Positions 1 through 8,212 of a stretch of DNA of 64,000 bases are shown in pieces. Each line of letters starts with the position of its first letter. Position 1 is the stretch's first letter. This DNA is from Pseudomonas sp. ANT_H4 (GTDB lineage Bacteria > Pseudomonadota > Gammaproteobacteria > Pseudomonadales > Pseudomonadaceae). Made by a program: the position numbers and the translations under genes. The stretch lies in NCBI RefSeq assembly GCF_008369295.1, contig NZ_VOBG01000006.1:186001-250000 (forward strand), in the 5' to 3' direction. The notes below the pieces were generated by a model. It ran no database searches. It had not been told where the DNA came from and saw only the letters and a list, made by a program, of their open reading frames with translations.

Positions 1-107
1 ATATTAGGCCGTCTTTGAAGTCGCCGGTTCCATATGGGCCGGTCGCATAATGCAAAAAGCCCGGCGCTACAGCAACGGGCTCAGTCCAGACTCACTATGG
101 AGGCACT

Positions 108-1070
108 GTGAAAGCATTGCAAGGCGTTGACGGTCATGTGGAGTGGCTTGAAGAACCAAGTCCTACGTGCGATGTAGGGCAAGTGCGCATTCGCGTGGCA
201 GCTGCTGGATTAAATCGGGCCGATTTATTACAACGGTCGGGGCTTTATCCGCCACCGCCCGGCGCCAGCCAAGTGCTGGGCCTGGAGTGTTCCGGGGTGA
301 TCAGCGAAGTCGGTGCCGGCTCGTCCTGGCAGGTCGGTGAGCGGGTTTGCGCGCTGTTGGCCGGTGGCGGCATGGCCGAGGAAGTGGTGGTCGACGCGCG
401 GCATGTGCTGCCTGTGCCGCAAGGTTTGTCGTTGATCGAAGCGGCGGCGTTGCCGGAGGTGTACAGCACCGCCTGGCTCAATCTGTTCCAATTGGCGGCG
501 CTCAAGCCTGGTGAAAAGGTGCTGTTGCATGCTGGCGCCAGTGGCGTGGGTTCGGCGGCGATCCAGCTGTGCAAGGCCTTTGGCAGCCCGTGCTGGGTCA
601 GCGTAGGCTCGGCAGAGCGTCTGGCGTATTGTGAGGGCCTGGGCGCCCAGGGCGGTGTGGTACGTACTGATGGTATCGAGAGCCTCAATGACTTCGGCCC
701 GTTCGACGTCATCCTTGATCCGGTGGGCGGTAACTACGCTGCGCTGAACCTCAAGCTACTGGCTCGCGACGGTCGTTGGGTGCTGATTGGCCTGATGGGC
801 GGTCGCGAGGCCCAGCTGGACCTGGCCCAGGTGCTGGCCAAGCGTGTGCAAGTGCTGGGGTCGACTTTGCGCAGTCGTGATGATCAGTTCAAGGCCGATT
901 TGTTCAGCGATTTGAGCCAGCATGTCTGGCCGCTGTTTGCCGAGGGGCGCTTGAGCCCGCAACTGGCCAAGACATTTCCGATCAAGGATGCCGAAGGGGC
1001 GTTTGCCGAATTGGCGACCAACCAGATTTCCGGGAAATTGGTGTTGGTGATCGACGAAACCTTGAACTGA
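108..1070 (+). CDS. NAD(P)H-quinone oxidoreductase, PIG3-type (zinc-independent MDR family)
   Basis: A 320-residue medium-chain dehydrogenase/reductase. The N-terminal GroES-like half carries AGLNRADLLQRSG and a Pro run (about residues 33-51) typical of the PIG3/quinone-oxidoreductase branch. The Rossmann half has the nucleotide loop AGASGVGSA at 142-150. The Cys cluster of zinc alcohol dehydrogenases is missing, so it is probably a one- or two-electron quinone reductase using NADPH in the cytoplasm. The GTG start follows a GGAGG four bases upstream, and no better ATG lies nearby. It stands alone and converges on a HAD phosphatase, with a REP hairpin between them. The physiological substrate cannot be read from the sequence. 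Confidence 0.9.
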   Translation: MKALQGVDGHVEWLEEPSPTCDVGQVRIRVAAAGLNRADLLQRSGLYPPPPGASQVLGLECSGVISEVGAGSSWQVGERVCALLAGGGMAEEVVVDARHVLPVPQGLSLIEAAALPEVYSTAWLNLFQLAALKPGEKVLLHAGASGVGSAAIQLCKAFGSPCWVSVGSAERLAYCEGLGAQGGVVRTDGIESLNDFGPFDVILDPVGGNYAALNLKLLARDGRWVLIGLMGGREAQLDLAQVLAKRVQVLGSTLRSRDDQFKADLFSDLSQHVWPLFAEGRLSPQLAKTFPIKDAEGAFAELATNQISGKLVLVIDETLN

Positions 1071-1095
1071 CCCACTAATCGGGAGCCGGAATTAT

Positions 1096-1125
1096 TGTGG
1101 CAAGGGGGCAAGCCCCCTCGCCACA
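1096..1125. repeat. REP hairpin
   Basis: A perfect two-part inverted repeat (TGTGGC...GCCACA around GGGGGC AA GCCCCC) sits between two convergent genes. It fits the fluorescent-Pseudomonas REP pattern and may also act as a bidirectional transcription barrier. It has no T-run of terminator length. Confidence 0.8.
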
Positions 1126-1132
1126 GGGGGTT

Positions 1133-1786
1133 TCAGATCCAGTGATGAATCGGCCAACCGGCCTTTACAGCATGCTCACGTAACACCGGGTCTGGATTCA
1201 CCACCTGCGGGTGATCCACCTTGAGCAACAACGGCAAATCATTACGCGAGTCGGAATAGAAGGACGCGCCTTCCAGGCTCTCGCCTTCCTTATCCAGCCA
1301 CTCCAGCAAGCGGGTGATCTTGCCTTCGCGGTAGGTCAGTACACCCACCGTATTGCCGCTGTACACGCCATGTTTGACTTCCAGCTCAATTCCCAGCACT
1401 TCATCAATGCCGATACGCGCCGCAATCGGCGTGACCAGATGGGTACCCGAGGCTGAAATCACCAGGATACGGTCGCCGTTCTTGCGGTGTTGGGCGATGG
1501 TCTTGGTGGCATCGCTGTAGATCAGCGGCTCGATGATGTCTTCCACCCACGGCTCAACCAAATGCTCGATTTCTTCCGGGGTGCGGCCAATCATCGGCTC
1601 CAGGCTGAAGTCCATGAAGACCTCCATGGCCAACTCGCCCTTGCTGTAGGCGTCCATCAGTTCGTTGTTCTTGCGCATGAACGATTCCGGGTCGACCCAA
1701 CCCAGCCGGCCCATCTGCTCGCTCCAAAGGGTCGCGCAGTCGCCGTGGATCAGGGTGTCGTCCAGATCAAAAATTACCAAAGCCAT
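1133..1786 (-). CDS. HAD-superfamily subfamily IB phosphatase (SerB-like)
   Basis: A 217-residue HAD hydrolase. Motif I DLDDT is at residues 7-11 (the first Asp is the nucleophile), the SAS of motif II is mid-protein, and motif IV SDSRNDLPLL is at about 178-187. The helical cap between motifs I and II is of the IB type shared with phosphoserine phosphatases. It lies 38 bp downstream of the ABC ATPase on the same strand, so it may be the last gene of the organophosphorus uptake operon and remove phosphate from an imported ester. Such proteins are also common as stand-alone phosphatases of unknown substrate, so the operon link is an inference. Confidence 0.88.
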   Translation of the reverse strand: MALVIFDLDDTLIHGDCATLWSEQMGRLGWVDPESFMRKNNELMDAYSKGELAMEVFMDFSLEPMIGRTPEEIEHLVEPWVEDIIEPLIYSDATKTIAQHRKNGDRILVISASGTHLVTPIAARIGIDEVLGIELEVKHGVYSGNTVGVLTYREGKITRLLEWLDKEGESLEGASFYSDSRNDLPLLLKVDHPQVVNPDPVLREHAVKAGWPIHHWI

Positions 1787-1824
1787 CAGTCTTTCTTCCT
1801 CAAATCGTCCGAATCCTCAATCCC

Positions 1825-2814
1825 TCAGGCTACCTCACATAGAGCGCTGGGATCGATGGAGAGTGCCAAGCGTACTCCGTCAGGGTGCAAGTCGTCTGCC
1901 GAACGGTTGAGCACGTCCACCACCAGTTCCACGCCTCGGGCTTCGACGCGATAGCGGATCACGTTGCCCAACAGGCTATGGCTGCGCACTAGAGCGTCGA
2001 GTTCACCACTGCGGCTTAGCTCAATGGCTTCCGGGCGAATGGCGATGCGCCCAGCGATGGGCCGCTGCAAGAGCTTGCTGGCCTTGTCGGCGTCCAGCAG
2101 GTTGTAGTTGCCGATAAAGCCGGCGGCGAACACGTCAACCGGCGCGGTGTAGAGGGTTTCGGCATCGCCGCTCTGGACGATCTTGCCCTGGTTCATCAGG
2201 AAGATGCGGTCGGACATGACCAAGGCTTCTTCCTGATCATGAGTCACGAAAATCGTCGTCAGTCCCAATTCGCGCTGGATCTGGCGGATCTGCTCGCGCA
2301 AATGTTTGCGAATCCGCGCATCGAGGGCCGACAGCGGTTCATCCAGCAACAGCAGGCGCGGGCGAGTGACCAGCGAACGGGCCAGGGCTACGCGCTGGCA
2401 CTGGCCGCCGGACATCTGGTGCGGATAGCGGCCGGCGAGGTCTTTCAGTTCCACCAATTGCAGCACTTCCTGCACACGTTTGTGGCTGTCGTCAGCGTTG
2501 ACCTTTTGCATACGCAGGCCGAAGGCGACGTTTTGTTCCACCGTCATGTTGGGGAACAGCGCGTAGCTCTGGAACACCATGCCGATATGACGCTTCTGCG
2601 GGCTCAACGGGACGATGTCCTGGCCGTCCAGAAGAATTTGCCCACTGTCTACCGACGTCAGGCCGGCGATGCAACGCAGCAGCGTGGACTTGCCGCAACC
2701 TGAGGGGCCGAGCAGCGTGACGAACTCGCCCTTGGCGATTTCGCAATTGATGTCGCTGAATACTGGGGTCCCGGAATAGCCTTTTTGCAGATGCTGGACG
2801 CTGACGAAGCTCAT
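1825..2814 (-). CDS. ABC transporter ATP-binding protein (phosphonate/Fe/spermidine class)
   Basis: A 329-residue ATPase of the CUT1/POT/Fe-type importers. Walker A GPSGCGKST is at 36-44, signature MSGGQ at 134-138, Walker B LLLLDEP at 154-160 and the H-loop His at 192. A C-terminal extension of about 90 residues fits a TOBE-like regulatory domain. Its ATG overlaps the stop of the upstream permease by four bases (ATGA), showing translational coupling. With two different permeases and a family-1 binding protein it resembles the PhnT subunit of 2-aminoethylphosphonate importers, but ferric and polyamine systems share this architecture, so the substrate is uncertain. Confidence 0.93.
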   Translation of the reverse strand: MSFVSVQHLQKGYSGTPVFSDINCEIAKGEFVTLLGPSGCGKSTLLRCIAGLTSVDSGQILLDGQDIVPLSPQKRHIGMVFQSYALFPNMTVEQNVAFGLRMQKVNADDSHKRVQEVLQLVELKDLAGRYPHQMSGGQCQRVALARSLVTRPRLLLLDEPLSALDARIRKHLREQIRQIQRELGLTTIFVTHDQEEALVMSDRIFLMNQGKIVQSGDAETLYTAPVDVFAAGFIGNYNLLDADKASKLLQRPIAGRIAIRPEAIELSRSGELDALVRSHSLLGNVIRYRVEARGVELVVDVLNRSADDLHPDGVRLALSIDPSALCEVA

Positions 2815-3611
2815 TGGCTTTTGTCCTTGTTCAAGATGTTGGCGGCCCAGGTCAGCAGCAGCACGAAGAAGAAATAGGAGATCACCAGAGCGCTGGTGAA
2901 ATGGCCGCTGCCGTTACGCATGTTGTTGAGGTACACCTGCAGGGTTTCGTAGCGGGTGCCCACCAGAATGTTGGCGAAGACGAATTCGCCGAACAGGAAC
3001 GAGAACGACAGCAGCAGCGCCACCATCAAGCCCTTGCGCAGGTTCGGCAGCACCACCAGGAACGCCGCCTGCCAGGTGCTGGCACCGAGCAGTTGCGCGG
3101 CATCCATCAAGTCTCGAAGGTTGATGGCCTGCAGGTTATTGGTGATCGCCCGGTACATGAATGGCAACGCCACGGTGAAGTAGCAGCCGACCAGAATCCA
3201 CGGCGTGCCGACCATGGCAAACGGCCCGGAGCCATACAGCTGCAACAGCCCCACCGACGACACCACCGGCGGCACCGCGAAGGGGAGCAGGATCAGGATG
3301 TTCATCAGCGCGTCGAGCCGGGGAAAGTGGTAATGCACCACGAACAGCAACGGCAGGATCAGCACCACCGACAGGATCAGCGCGCCAACACACACCAGCA
3401 GCGATTGGCCAAAGGCATTGAGAAAGCGCGGGTCGCTCCACAGCTGCAAATACCATTTGAAGGTAAAGCCTGAGGGCAGGATGGTCGCCGACCAACTGCT
3501 GGAGATGGAATACACCAGGGTGCCGAGCAGCGGCAGTACCAGGATTGCAAACAGTAGATAGACCACTACCCGATGGTAGAGGGCGGCCGACCCGGCTTCA
3601 GCGCGAGACAT
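2811..3611 (-). CDS. ABC transporter permease (second membrane subunit)
   Basis: A 266-residue inner-membrane protein with about six hydrophobic segments. An EAA-type cytoplasmic loop lies at about 165-195 (DLMDAAQLLGASTWQAAF followed by LPNLRKG), the docking site for the ATPase. Its 5' end overlaps the preceding permease by 14 bases and its stop overlaps the ATPase start by four. Together with the other permease it forms the heterodimeric channel of a PhnU/PhnV- or PotB/PotC-like importer. The two permeases are clearly different, not a recent duplication. Confidence 0.92.
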   Translation of the reverse strand: MSRAEAGSAALYHRVVVYLLFAILVLPLLGTLVYSISSSWSATILPSGFTFKWYLQLWSDPRFLNAFGQSLLVCVGALILSVVLILPLLFVVHYHFPRLDALMNILILLPFAVPPVVSSVGLLQLYGSGPFAMVGTPWILVGCYFTVALPFMYRAITNNLQAINLRDLMDAAQLLGASTWQAAFLVVLPNLRKGLMVALLLSFSFLFGEFVFANILVGTRYETLQVYLNNMRNGSGHFTSALVISYFFFVLLLTWAANILNKDKSQ

Positions 3612-4443
3612 GGTAGCTCCTCTTGAGCAGCAGTTGGTGCACCACCGTGACCACGGTCATCAGCGCCACCAGCACTACAGCCAGTGCGCTGGCCATGTTC
3701 GGGTCCAGGGAGATATCGCCGGAAACCATCGCCGCAATACGGATCGGCAGCACGTTGAAATTGCCGGTGGTCAGCGCATAGACCGTGGCGTAGGCGCCCA
3801 GGGCGTTGGCCAGCAGGATCACGAAGGTGCCCAGCAGCGCCGGCGCCAGCACCGGCAAGCCGATATGCCGCCAGAACTGCCAGCCGTTGGCCCCCAGCAA
3901 CGCCGCGGACTCGCGCCAGTCTTCGCGCAGGGCGTCGAAGGCGGGGTAGAGCAGCAACACGCCGAGGGGGATCTGGAAGTAGGTGTAGAGAATGATCAGC
4001 CCGGTCTTGGAGTACAGGTTGAAGTCCTGAATGATCCCGGCCTGCTTGAGCATGATGGTGATGCTGCCGTTGAACCCCAGCAGGATGATGAAGGCAAAGG
4101 CCAGGGGCACGCCGGCGAAGTTGCTGGTCATATTGGCGAAGGCGGTGACGAAGTTGCGCAGCGGCCCATCCACCCGCCGCAACGAGTAACTGCCCAGCAC
4201 GGCGATGATGATGCCGAATACGCTGGAGTAGAAACTGATCTCCAGGCTGTACTGGATTGCCTGCAGGTAGAACTTCGAACTGAAGATCTTGGTGAAGTTG
4301 GCCAGGCCCCAGCCGAATTCTTCCGATTGCAAGCTGTTGACCAGCACCCAGAACAGCGGCGCGATCTGGAACACAATAAAGACAATGGCAAAGGGCACCA
4401 GACACAAGGCAGCCAGCCACTTGCCACGGATCACTGAACTCAC
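3598..4443 (-). CDS. ABC transporter permease (first membrane subunit)
   Basis: An inner-membrane permease of about 281 residues with an N-terminal signal-anchor (GKWLAALCLVPFAIVF) and a typical binding-protein-dependent permease core; the EAA loop reads DALREDWRESAALLGANGW. I chose the GTG at 4443 because its GTGA overlaps the stop of the phosphatase gene and a GGGAG lies eight bases upstream. An in-frame GTG six codons earlier (4461) lacks such a site. It is cotranscribed between the hydrolase and the second permease. Confidence 0.9.
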   Translation of the reverse strand: MSSVIRGKWLAALCLVPFAIVFIVFQIAPLFWVLVNSLQSEEFGWGLANFTKIFSSKFYLQAIQYSLEISFYSSVFGIIIAVLGSYSLRRVDGPLRNFVTAFANMTSNFAGVPLAFAFIILLGFNGSITIMLKQAGIIQDFNLYSKTGLIILYTYFQIPLGVLLLYPAFDALREDWRESAALLGANGWQFWRHIGLPVLAPALLGTFVILLANALGAYATVYALTTGNFNVLPIRIAAMVSGDISLDPNMASALAVVLVALMTVVTVVHQLLLKRSYHVSR

Positions 4444-5246
4444 GTCAACAGCTCCCGGCACACAGGTTTGTCATGGGCAACGCCGAGCAGAGCGCAGACG
4501 GTACCGCACAGTTCGGTTTGTTTGGGGCGGGCCTGGGGATCGAGACTGAACGCATCGCCCAGGACAAACAGCGGTACTTCGCGCTCTTCGGGCAACAGGC
4601 CGTTGTGGGAGCGGTCGTTGTTCATGCCGTGGTCGGCGGTCACCAGCACCTGGTAACCGGCATCGAGCCAGCCTTGCAGGTAGTCGGCGAGGATAATGTC
4701 GGCCGAGCGCGCACTGTTGCGGTATTGCGGGGTGTCGAGGCCGTGCTTGTGGCCGGCATCGTCGATGTTCATCGGGTGCACCACCAGGAAGTTCGGTGCA
4801 TGTTTGAGACGCAGATGCTCAGCGTCGGCAAACAGGTGGGAATCGGGGTAGTGGTCACTCCAGTAGAAGTGCCCGTGCTGGATCGCCAGGGTCTTGTCGT
4901 CGGTATGCCGATCCCGTGCGGCGTTGAACGGCGAGCGGTTATACAACTCGCTGACCCAGTGGTAAGCCGCCGCCGCTGTGGTCAGGCCCGCGTCGGTGGC
5001 GTAATGAAAGATGCTGCGCTGGTTGGACAGGCGCGAGACGTTGTTGTGGACGATGCCGCTTTCAATCGGTGGCACGCCGGTGAGGATGCATTCGTACAGC
5101 GGCCGCGACAGGGCCGGCAGTTCACATTCCAGTTTGTAGAGTGCTGCGCGTCCTGCGCCGATATAAGCCTGAAGGTGCCCCATGGCATGCCGGGCAACCT
5201 CGTAGTTCAGGCCGTCGAGCACGACAAGGATGACGTTGTGCTTCAT
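4440..5246 (-). CDS. Alkaline-phosphatase-superfamily hydrolase (nucleotide pyrophosphatase/phosphonoacetate hydrolase-like)
   Basis: A 268-residue metallohydrolase. An N-terminal metal-binding Asp is in VVLDG (D11), a likely nucleophile Ser47 is in LPALSRPLYECILTG, and later metal ligands are in PMNIDDAGHKHG and TADHGMNND. It is short for the superfamily and lacks a signal peptide, so it should act in the cytoplasm on imported substrate. The start is the ATG with GGAG 11 bases upstream; the frame stays open upstream without a good start. Its place between the binding protein and the permeases of one operon suggests it cleaves the transported phosphonate or phosphodiester. The exact bond broken is unknown. 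Confidence 0.85.
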   Translation of the reverse strand: MKHNVILVVLDGLNYEVARHAMGHLQAYIGAGRAALYKLECELPALSRPLYECILTGVPPIESGIVHNNVSRLSNQRSIFHYATDAGLTTAAAAYHWVSELYNRSPFNAARDRHTDDKTLAIQHGHFYWSDHYPDSHLFADAEHLRLKHAPNFLVVHPMNIDDAGHKHGLDTPQYRNSARSADIILADYLQGWLDAGYQVLVTADHGMNNDRSHNGLLPEEREVPLFVLGDAFSLDPQARPKQTELCGTVCALLGVAHDKPVCRELLT

Positions 5247-5308
5247 AGGGGCTGGGACTCCGCGACAGATGGGCTTGATTAGGTTTGGCTGCAGGAACTG
5301 GATCAAAT

Positions 5309-5336
5309 GTGGGAGCAGGCAAGCCTGCTCCCGCAC
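5309..5336. repeat. REP hairpin inside the ABC operon
   Basis: The inverted repeat TGTGGGAGCAGGC AA GCCTGCTCCCGCA lies between the binding-protein gene and the hydrolase gene. A REP here commonly stabilises upstream mRNA, which would let the binding protein be made in excess over the permeases. Confidence 0.8.
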
Positions 5337-5358
5337 TGACCGAGTTCCAGGGCAAGCC

Positions 5359-6435
5359 TTATTGCATATTGATGATGACTTCTTCCTGCCACTTCTGCGG
5401 CAGTGCCTTGGAGGTTTTCTCCCAAGCGTCGGCATCCTTGATCGGTTGTGGGTTGGCGGCGGTGTATTGCTCGGAAGGGATCAGGTTCTTGGCAATGTCG
5501 GCAGGCAGTTTCAGGTCTGTTTCAGCACGAATCGGGCGGGCGTTGCCGCGCGCCAGATTGAGTTGGCCGGCATCGCTGAAAATGTATTCGCGGGTCAGTT
5601 TGGCGGCGTTCGGGTGTTTGGCGTATTTGTTGATGATGGTGGTGTAGCCCGATTTCACCGAACCATCGGAAGGGATCAGCACCACGTAGTCATCCGGATT
5701 GGCCATCTTGGCCTTGTAGCTCAGGCCGTTGAAGTCCCAGACCACGCCCACTTCCACTTCACCTTTTTCCATGGTGGCGATGGTCGGGTTGGCCAGCGAC
5801 AGGCGACCTTGCTTGGCGATATCGGCAAACATCAGCAGTGCCGGCTGGATGTTCTTTTCGTCACCTTTGAAGGCGATGGCTGCTGCCAGTACGCCGTTGG
5901 CAGCCTGGGCCGCAGTGCTAACATCACCGATGGAGACCTTGTATTTGCCGGTCTTCAGGTCGGCCCAGCTGGTAGGTACGTCGGAGCCGTGCAACAGTTT
6001 TTTATTGACAATGAAAGCGATGGTGCCGGTGTAGGCCAGCGCCCAGTTGCCGTCCTTGTCTTTCGCCCAATCCGGAACCTTGTCCCAGGTGCTCGGCTTG
6101 TACGGCTGGGTGACGCCTTGTTTCACCGCAATCGGACCGAAGGCCGCACCGACGTCGCCGATGTCGGCGCTGGCGTTGTCTTTTTCCGCAGCAAACTTGG
6201 CAACTTCCTGGGCCGAACTCATGTCGGTGTCGATGTGCTTGAGGCCGTAGGTCTTGGCCAGGTCTTCCCAGGTGCCCTTCCAGTTGGCCCAGTCATCGGG
6301 CATGCCGACGCTGTTGATTGCACCTTCCGCTCTCGCGGCGGCTTCAAGGGTTTTCAAATCGGTATCAGCAGCCATGGCGGCGGTGCACATGGCAATGGTC
6401 GAGCCTAACAGTGATGCCAGGAAAAGCTGTTTCAT
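5359..6435 (-). CDS. ABC transporter periplasmic substrate-binding protein (family 1)
   Basis: A 358-residue binding protein with a clear Sec signal peptide (MKQLFLASLLGSTIAMCTAAMA, cleavage after about residue 22). The fold resembles ferric/2-aminoethylphosphonate/polyamine binding proteins. AAGGAG stands six bases before the ATG. It is the first gene of the leftward operon. A REP separates it from the rest, which fits the usual higher expression of the binding protein. I see no diagnostic residue that settles the ligand; the hydrolase and HAD phosphatase in the operon favour a phosphorus-containing ligand. Confidence 0.92.
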   Translation of the reverse strand: MKQLFLASLLGSTIAMCTAAMAADTDLKTLEAAARAEGAINSVGMPDDWANWKGTWEDLAKTYGLKHIDTDMSSAQEVAKFAAEKDNASADIGDVGAAFGPIAVKQGVTQPYKPSTWDKVPDWAKDKDGNWALAYTGTIAFIVNKKLLHGSDVPTSWADLKTGKYKVSIGDVSTAAQAANGVLAAAIAFKGDEKNIQPALLMFADIAKQGRLSLANPTIATMEKGEVEVGVVWDFNGLSYKAKMANPDDYVVLIPSDGSVKSGYTTIINKYAKHPNAAKLTREYIFSDAGQLNLARGNARPIRAETDLKLPADIAKNLIPSEQYTAANPQPIKDADAWEKTSKALPQKWQEEVIINMQ

Positions 6436-6492
6436 CCGAAGCTCCTTTGGGCGTTTTCAACGCTGCGTTTTTATCGACGTTTGCGGTGGTGT

Positions 6493-6504
6493 TGGTCTAG
6501 GTCA
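6493..6504. promoter_or_regulatory. Candidate UTRA-regulator operator, ABC-operon side
   Basis: TGGTCTAGGTCA, an imperfect palindrome on a central CTAG, 58 bp upstream of the binding-protein start. It closely matches the site at 6760-6771 in the same intergenic region and the general operator shape of HutC/PhnF-type GntR regulators (TGGTnTAGACCA, from memory). Confidence 0.55.
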
Positions 6505-6759
6505 GCAATACCTGAGCCAATTTAGGCCCGGTGGATGACAGTTTCATGTCTGTGTCGTTTTTTGCTGCCTAGCATAGGCGGTTTCCGGGTAAGCGTAGAC
6601 CATGCCCAAGTGCCCGGAAGCCTTGGACTTGGCCGATGTATTGCAGGTCTTGGGGAGGAACGTCGCAAGGCGCTGTCATCTGTCGGTCATGTGCAATGCC
6701 TAGGCTTGCTTGCAGTGACAGCGACGAATTTCAGGGATGCTTTTGCACCCAGACAGTGC

Positions 6760-6771
6760 TGGTCTAGTCCA
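6760..6771. promoter_or_regulatory. Candidate UTRA-regulator operator, regulator side
   Basis: TGGTCTAGTCCA lies 14 bp before the regulator start codon, where a bound repressor would block its own expression. It shares TGGTCTAG with the site at 6493-6504, the two being about 256 bp apart. The gap between divergent genes (6436-6785) shows no gene of its own. Confidence 0.55.
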
Positions 6772-6785
6772 GATAGGTAACGTTG

Positions 6786-7499
6786 ATGCGTGATGAGGCA
6801 ACCAAAGCGGTGACGACCATTGGCCTGGCGCTGCAAGAGCAGATCGACCACGGTCTGCTGCCGCCCGCCAGCAAACTGCCCGCCGAGCGCAAACTCAGCG
6901 AGTTGTTTGGTACCACCCGGATTACCGTGCGGGAAGCCTTGTTACAACTTGAGGCCCAGGGGCAGATTTATCGCGAGGAGCGCCGGGGCTGGTTCGTCTC
7001 GCCGCCCAGGCTTGCGTACAACCTGATGCAGCGTAGCCACTTTCACGCCATGGTCAGCGCCCAGGGCCGGGTGCCTTCCACTGAAGTGATTTCGGCGCGC
7101 CTGCAACCGGCTTCGGCGGCGGTGTGTGCGTGGTTGCAGCTGCCGGCGTTGTCCAGCGTGATTCAGATTTGCCGGGGACGCAGGATTGATGGGCGGTTGG
7201 TGTTGTATGTCGAGCACTACCTCAACCCGCAATATTTTCCGGGGATTCTGGAGTGTGATTTGAATGAGTCGATGACTGAGTTGTATGCGCGCGATTATGA
7301 CTTGCACTACGGGCGGGTGCGCTTTGAGATTGTTCCCACGTCTTTGCAGGTTGAAGCTGCGGCTGCTTTACGGGTTTCTGTTGGGAGTCCGGGCTTGCGG
7401 ATTGCTCGGGTCAATTACGATCAGCATGAGCGGTTGATCGACTGTGACCTTGAATTTTGGCGCCATGATGCGATTCATGTTGGGGTGGATGTGGTTTGA
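6786..7499 (+). CDS. GntR-family regulator with UTRA domain (HutC/PhnF type)
   Basis: A 237-residue repressor-type protein. The N-terminal winged helix (about residues 8-75) contains LPAERKLSELFGTTRITVREAL, typical of GntR. The C-terminal UTRA ligand domain (about 90-230) ends with the usual hydrophobic strand after VNYDQHERLIDCDLEFWRHD. The ATG at 6786 is preferred over the in-frame TTG one codon earlier. It is divergent from the ABC/hydrolase operon and probably controls it and itself through the TGGTCTAG-type sites, with the transported compound or a breakdown product as inducer. The 3' end has somewhat lower G+C than its neighbours. Confidence 0.9.
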   Translation: MRDEATKAVTTIGLALQEQIDHGLLPPASKLPAERKLSELFGTTRITVREALLQLEAQGQIYREERRGWFVSPPRLAYNLMQRSHFHAMVSAQGRVPSTEVISARLQPASAAVCAWLQLPALSSVIQICRGRRIDGRLVLYVEHYLNPQYFPGILECDLNESMTELYARDYDLHYGRVRFEIVPTSLQVEAAAALRVSVGSPGLRIARVNYDQHERLIDCDLEFWRHDAIHVGVDVV

Positions 7500-7528
7500 G
7501 CGCTGGCCTGGAGTTTGCGGTCGTCCGG

Positions 7529-8195
7529 GGGGATACATATCTGTTGCTGCGGTAACGGCCACCTAGGGTTACGACCTTACGGCGTGTCACTTTCGAAAAG
7601 CCGGAGTGCCGGCCCTGACGAAAGTAGCCAAAACGCTTCTACCCTACCTATCGGCGCCTTGCCTCGCCTAGGCTCGGCGTGCCCTCACTCCGGTTTTATG
7701 GGTAGGCAGATCAAGAGCCAGCGCCATCCGCTTTTCTGTAGGCGCGAGGGACGCCTAGTTCTTGCTCGCGAAGAACCTGAGAGCACCGCGGTGATTCAGG
7801 AAACCAGCGTCATCGTTAACCACCATCGTCGGAACGCCGTCCGGAGCAAGCTAGCTCCAGGTGGCAGTGAATCCGCTCTTGCTCCTCACCACTCAGGTCG
7901 GCTACCAGGCCGCCGTGCTTTTGATCTTGATCTTAGGCGCCCCGTTAACCACGATGGCTGAACGCAGGCATTGATCCGTGGGTAAACCGGCAGGACGCCG
8001 GTTTAGCCGCGCTGGGCCAAGGATGGCCATCGCGGCGGCCCACGGAGCAATGCCGGAGTGAAGGCATGCCGAGCCTAAGCGAGGCACCAAGTGGTGGGGG
8101 CAAGAGCGCTTTGGTTACTTTGCCGCTTTTGCAAAGTGACACGCCGTAAGGGCGTAACCCTAAGCAGCCGTTACCGCAGCAACGGATATGTCCCC
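7529..8195. repeat. Palindromic composite repeat, copy 1
   Basis: This 713-bp gap holds no convincing gene but a large inverted structure. The left end (7529-7590) and the reverse complement of the right end (8135-8195) match over about 60 bp, from ATATCyGTTGCTGCGGTAACG through the stretch ending in TTACGGCGTGTCACTTT. The right arm (about 7900-8195) is full length. The left arm is internally shortened, jumping from CCCTCACTCCGG to a TTTTATGGGTAGGCAGATC stretch. A degenerate REPIN sits between the arms. The same arms recur at 39313-40047 and 48386-48812. Several frames are open by chance on both strands, but none has a ribosome site or consistent coding bias. Confidence 0.85.
7737..7860. repeat. 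Degenerate REPIN in the core of copy 1
   Basis: Two REP-like ends (TGTAGGCGCGAGG... and ...GGAGCAAGCTAGCTCCAG) enclose the usual spacer (GAACCTGAGAGCACCGCGGTGATTCAGG, split here: GAACCTGAGAGC and CACCGCGGTG). The left REP carries a shortened 12-bp form of the CTAG-containing loop insert. The right arm has decayed. Confidence 0.75.
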
Positions 8196-8212
8196 GCAAA
8201 ATCCCCCACCCC

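Noticed and set aside
54..80. Terminator-like AAAAAGCCCG...CGGGC at the left edge
   Set aside because: The A-run is on the side that would serve leftward transcription, but the next gene to the right is rightward, so no transcript would use it. The stem is only five base pairs.
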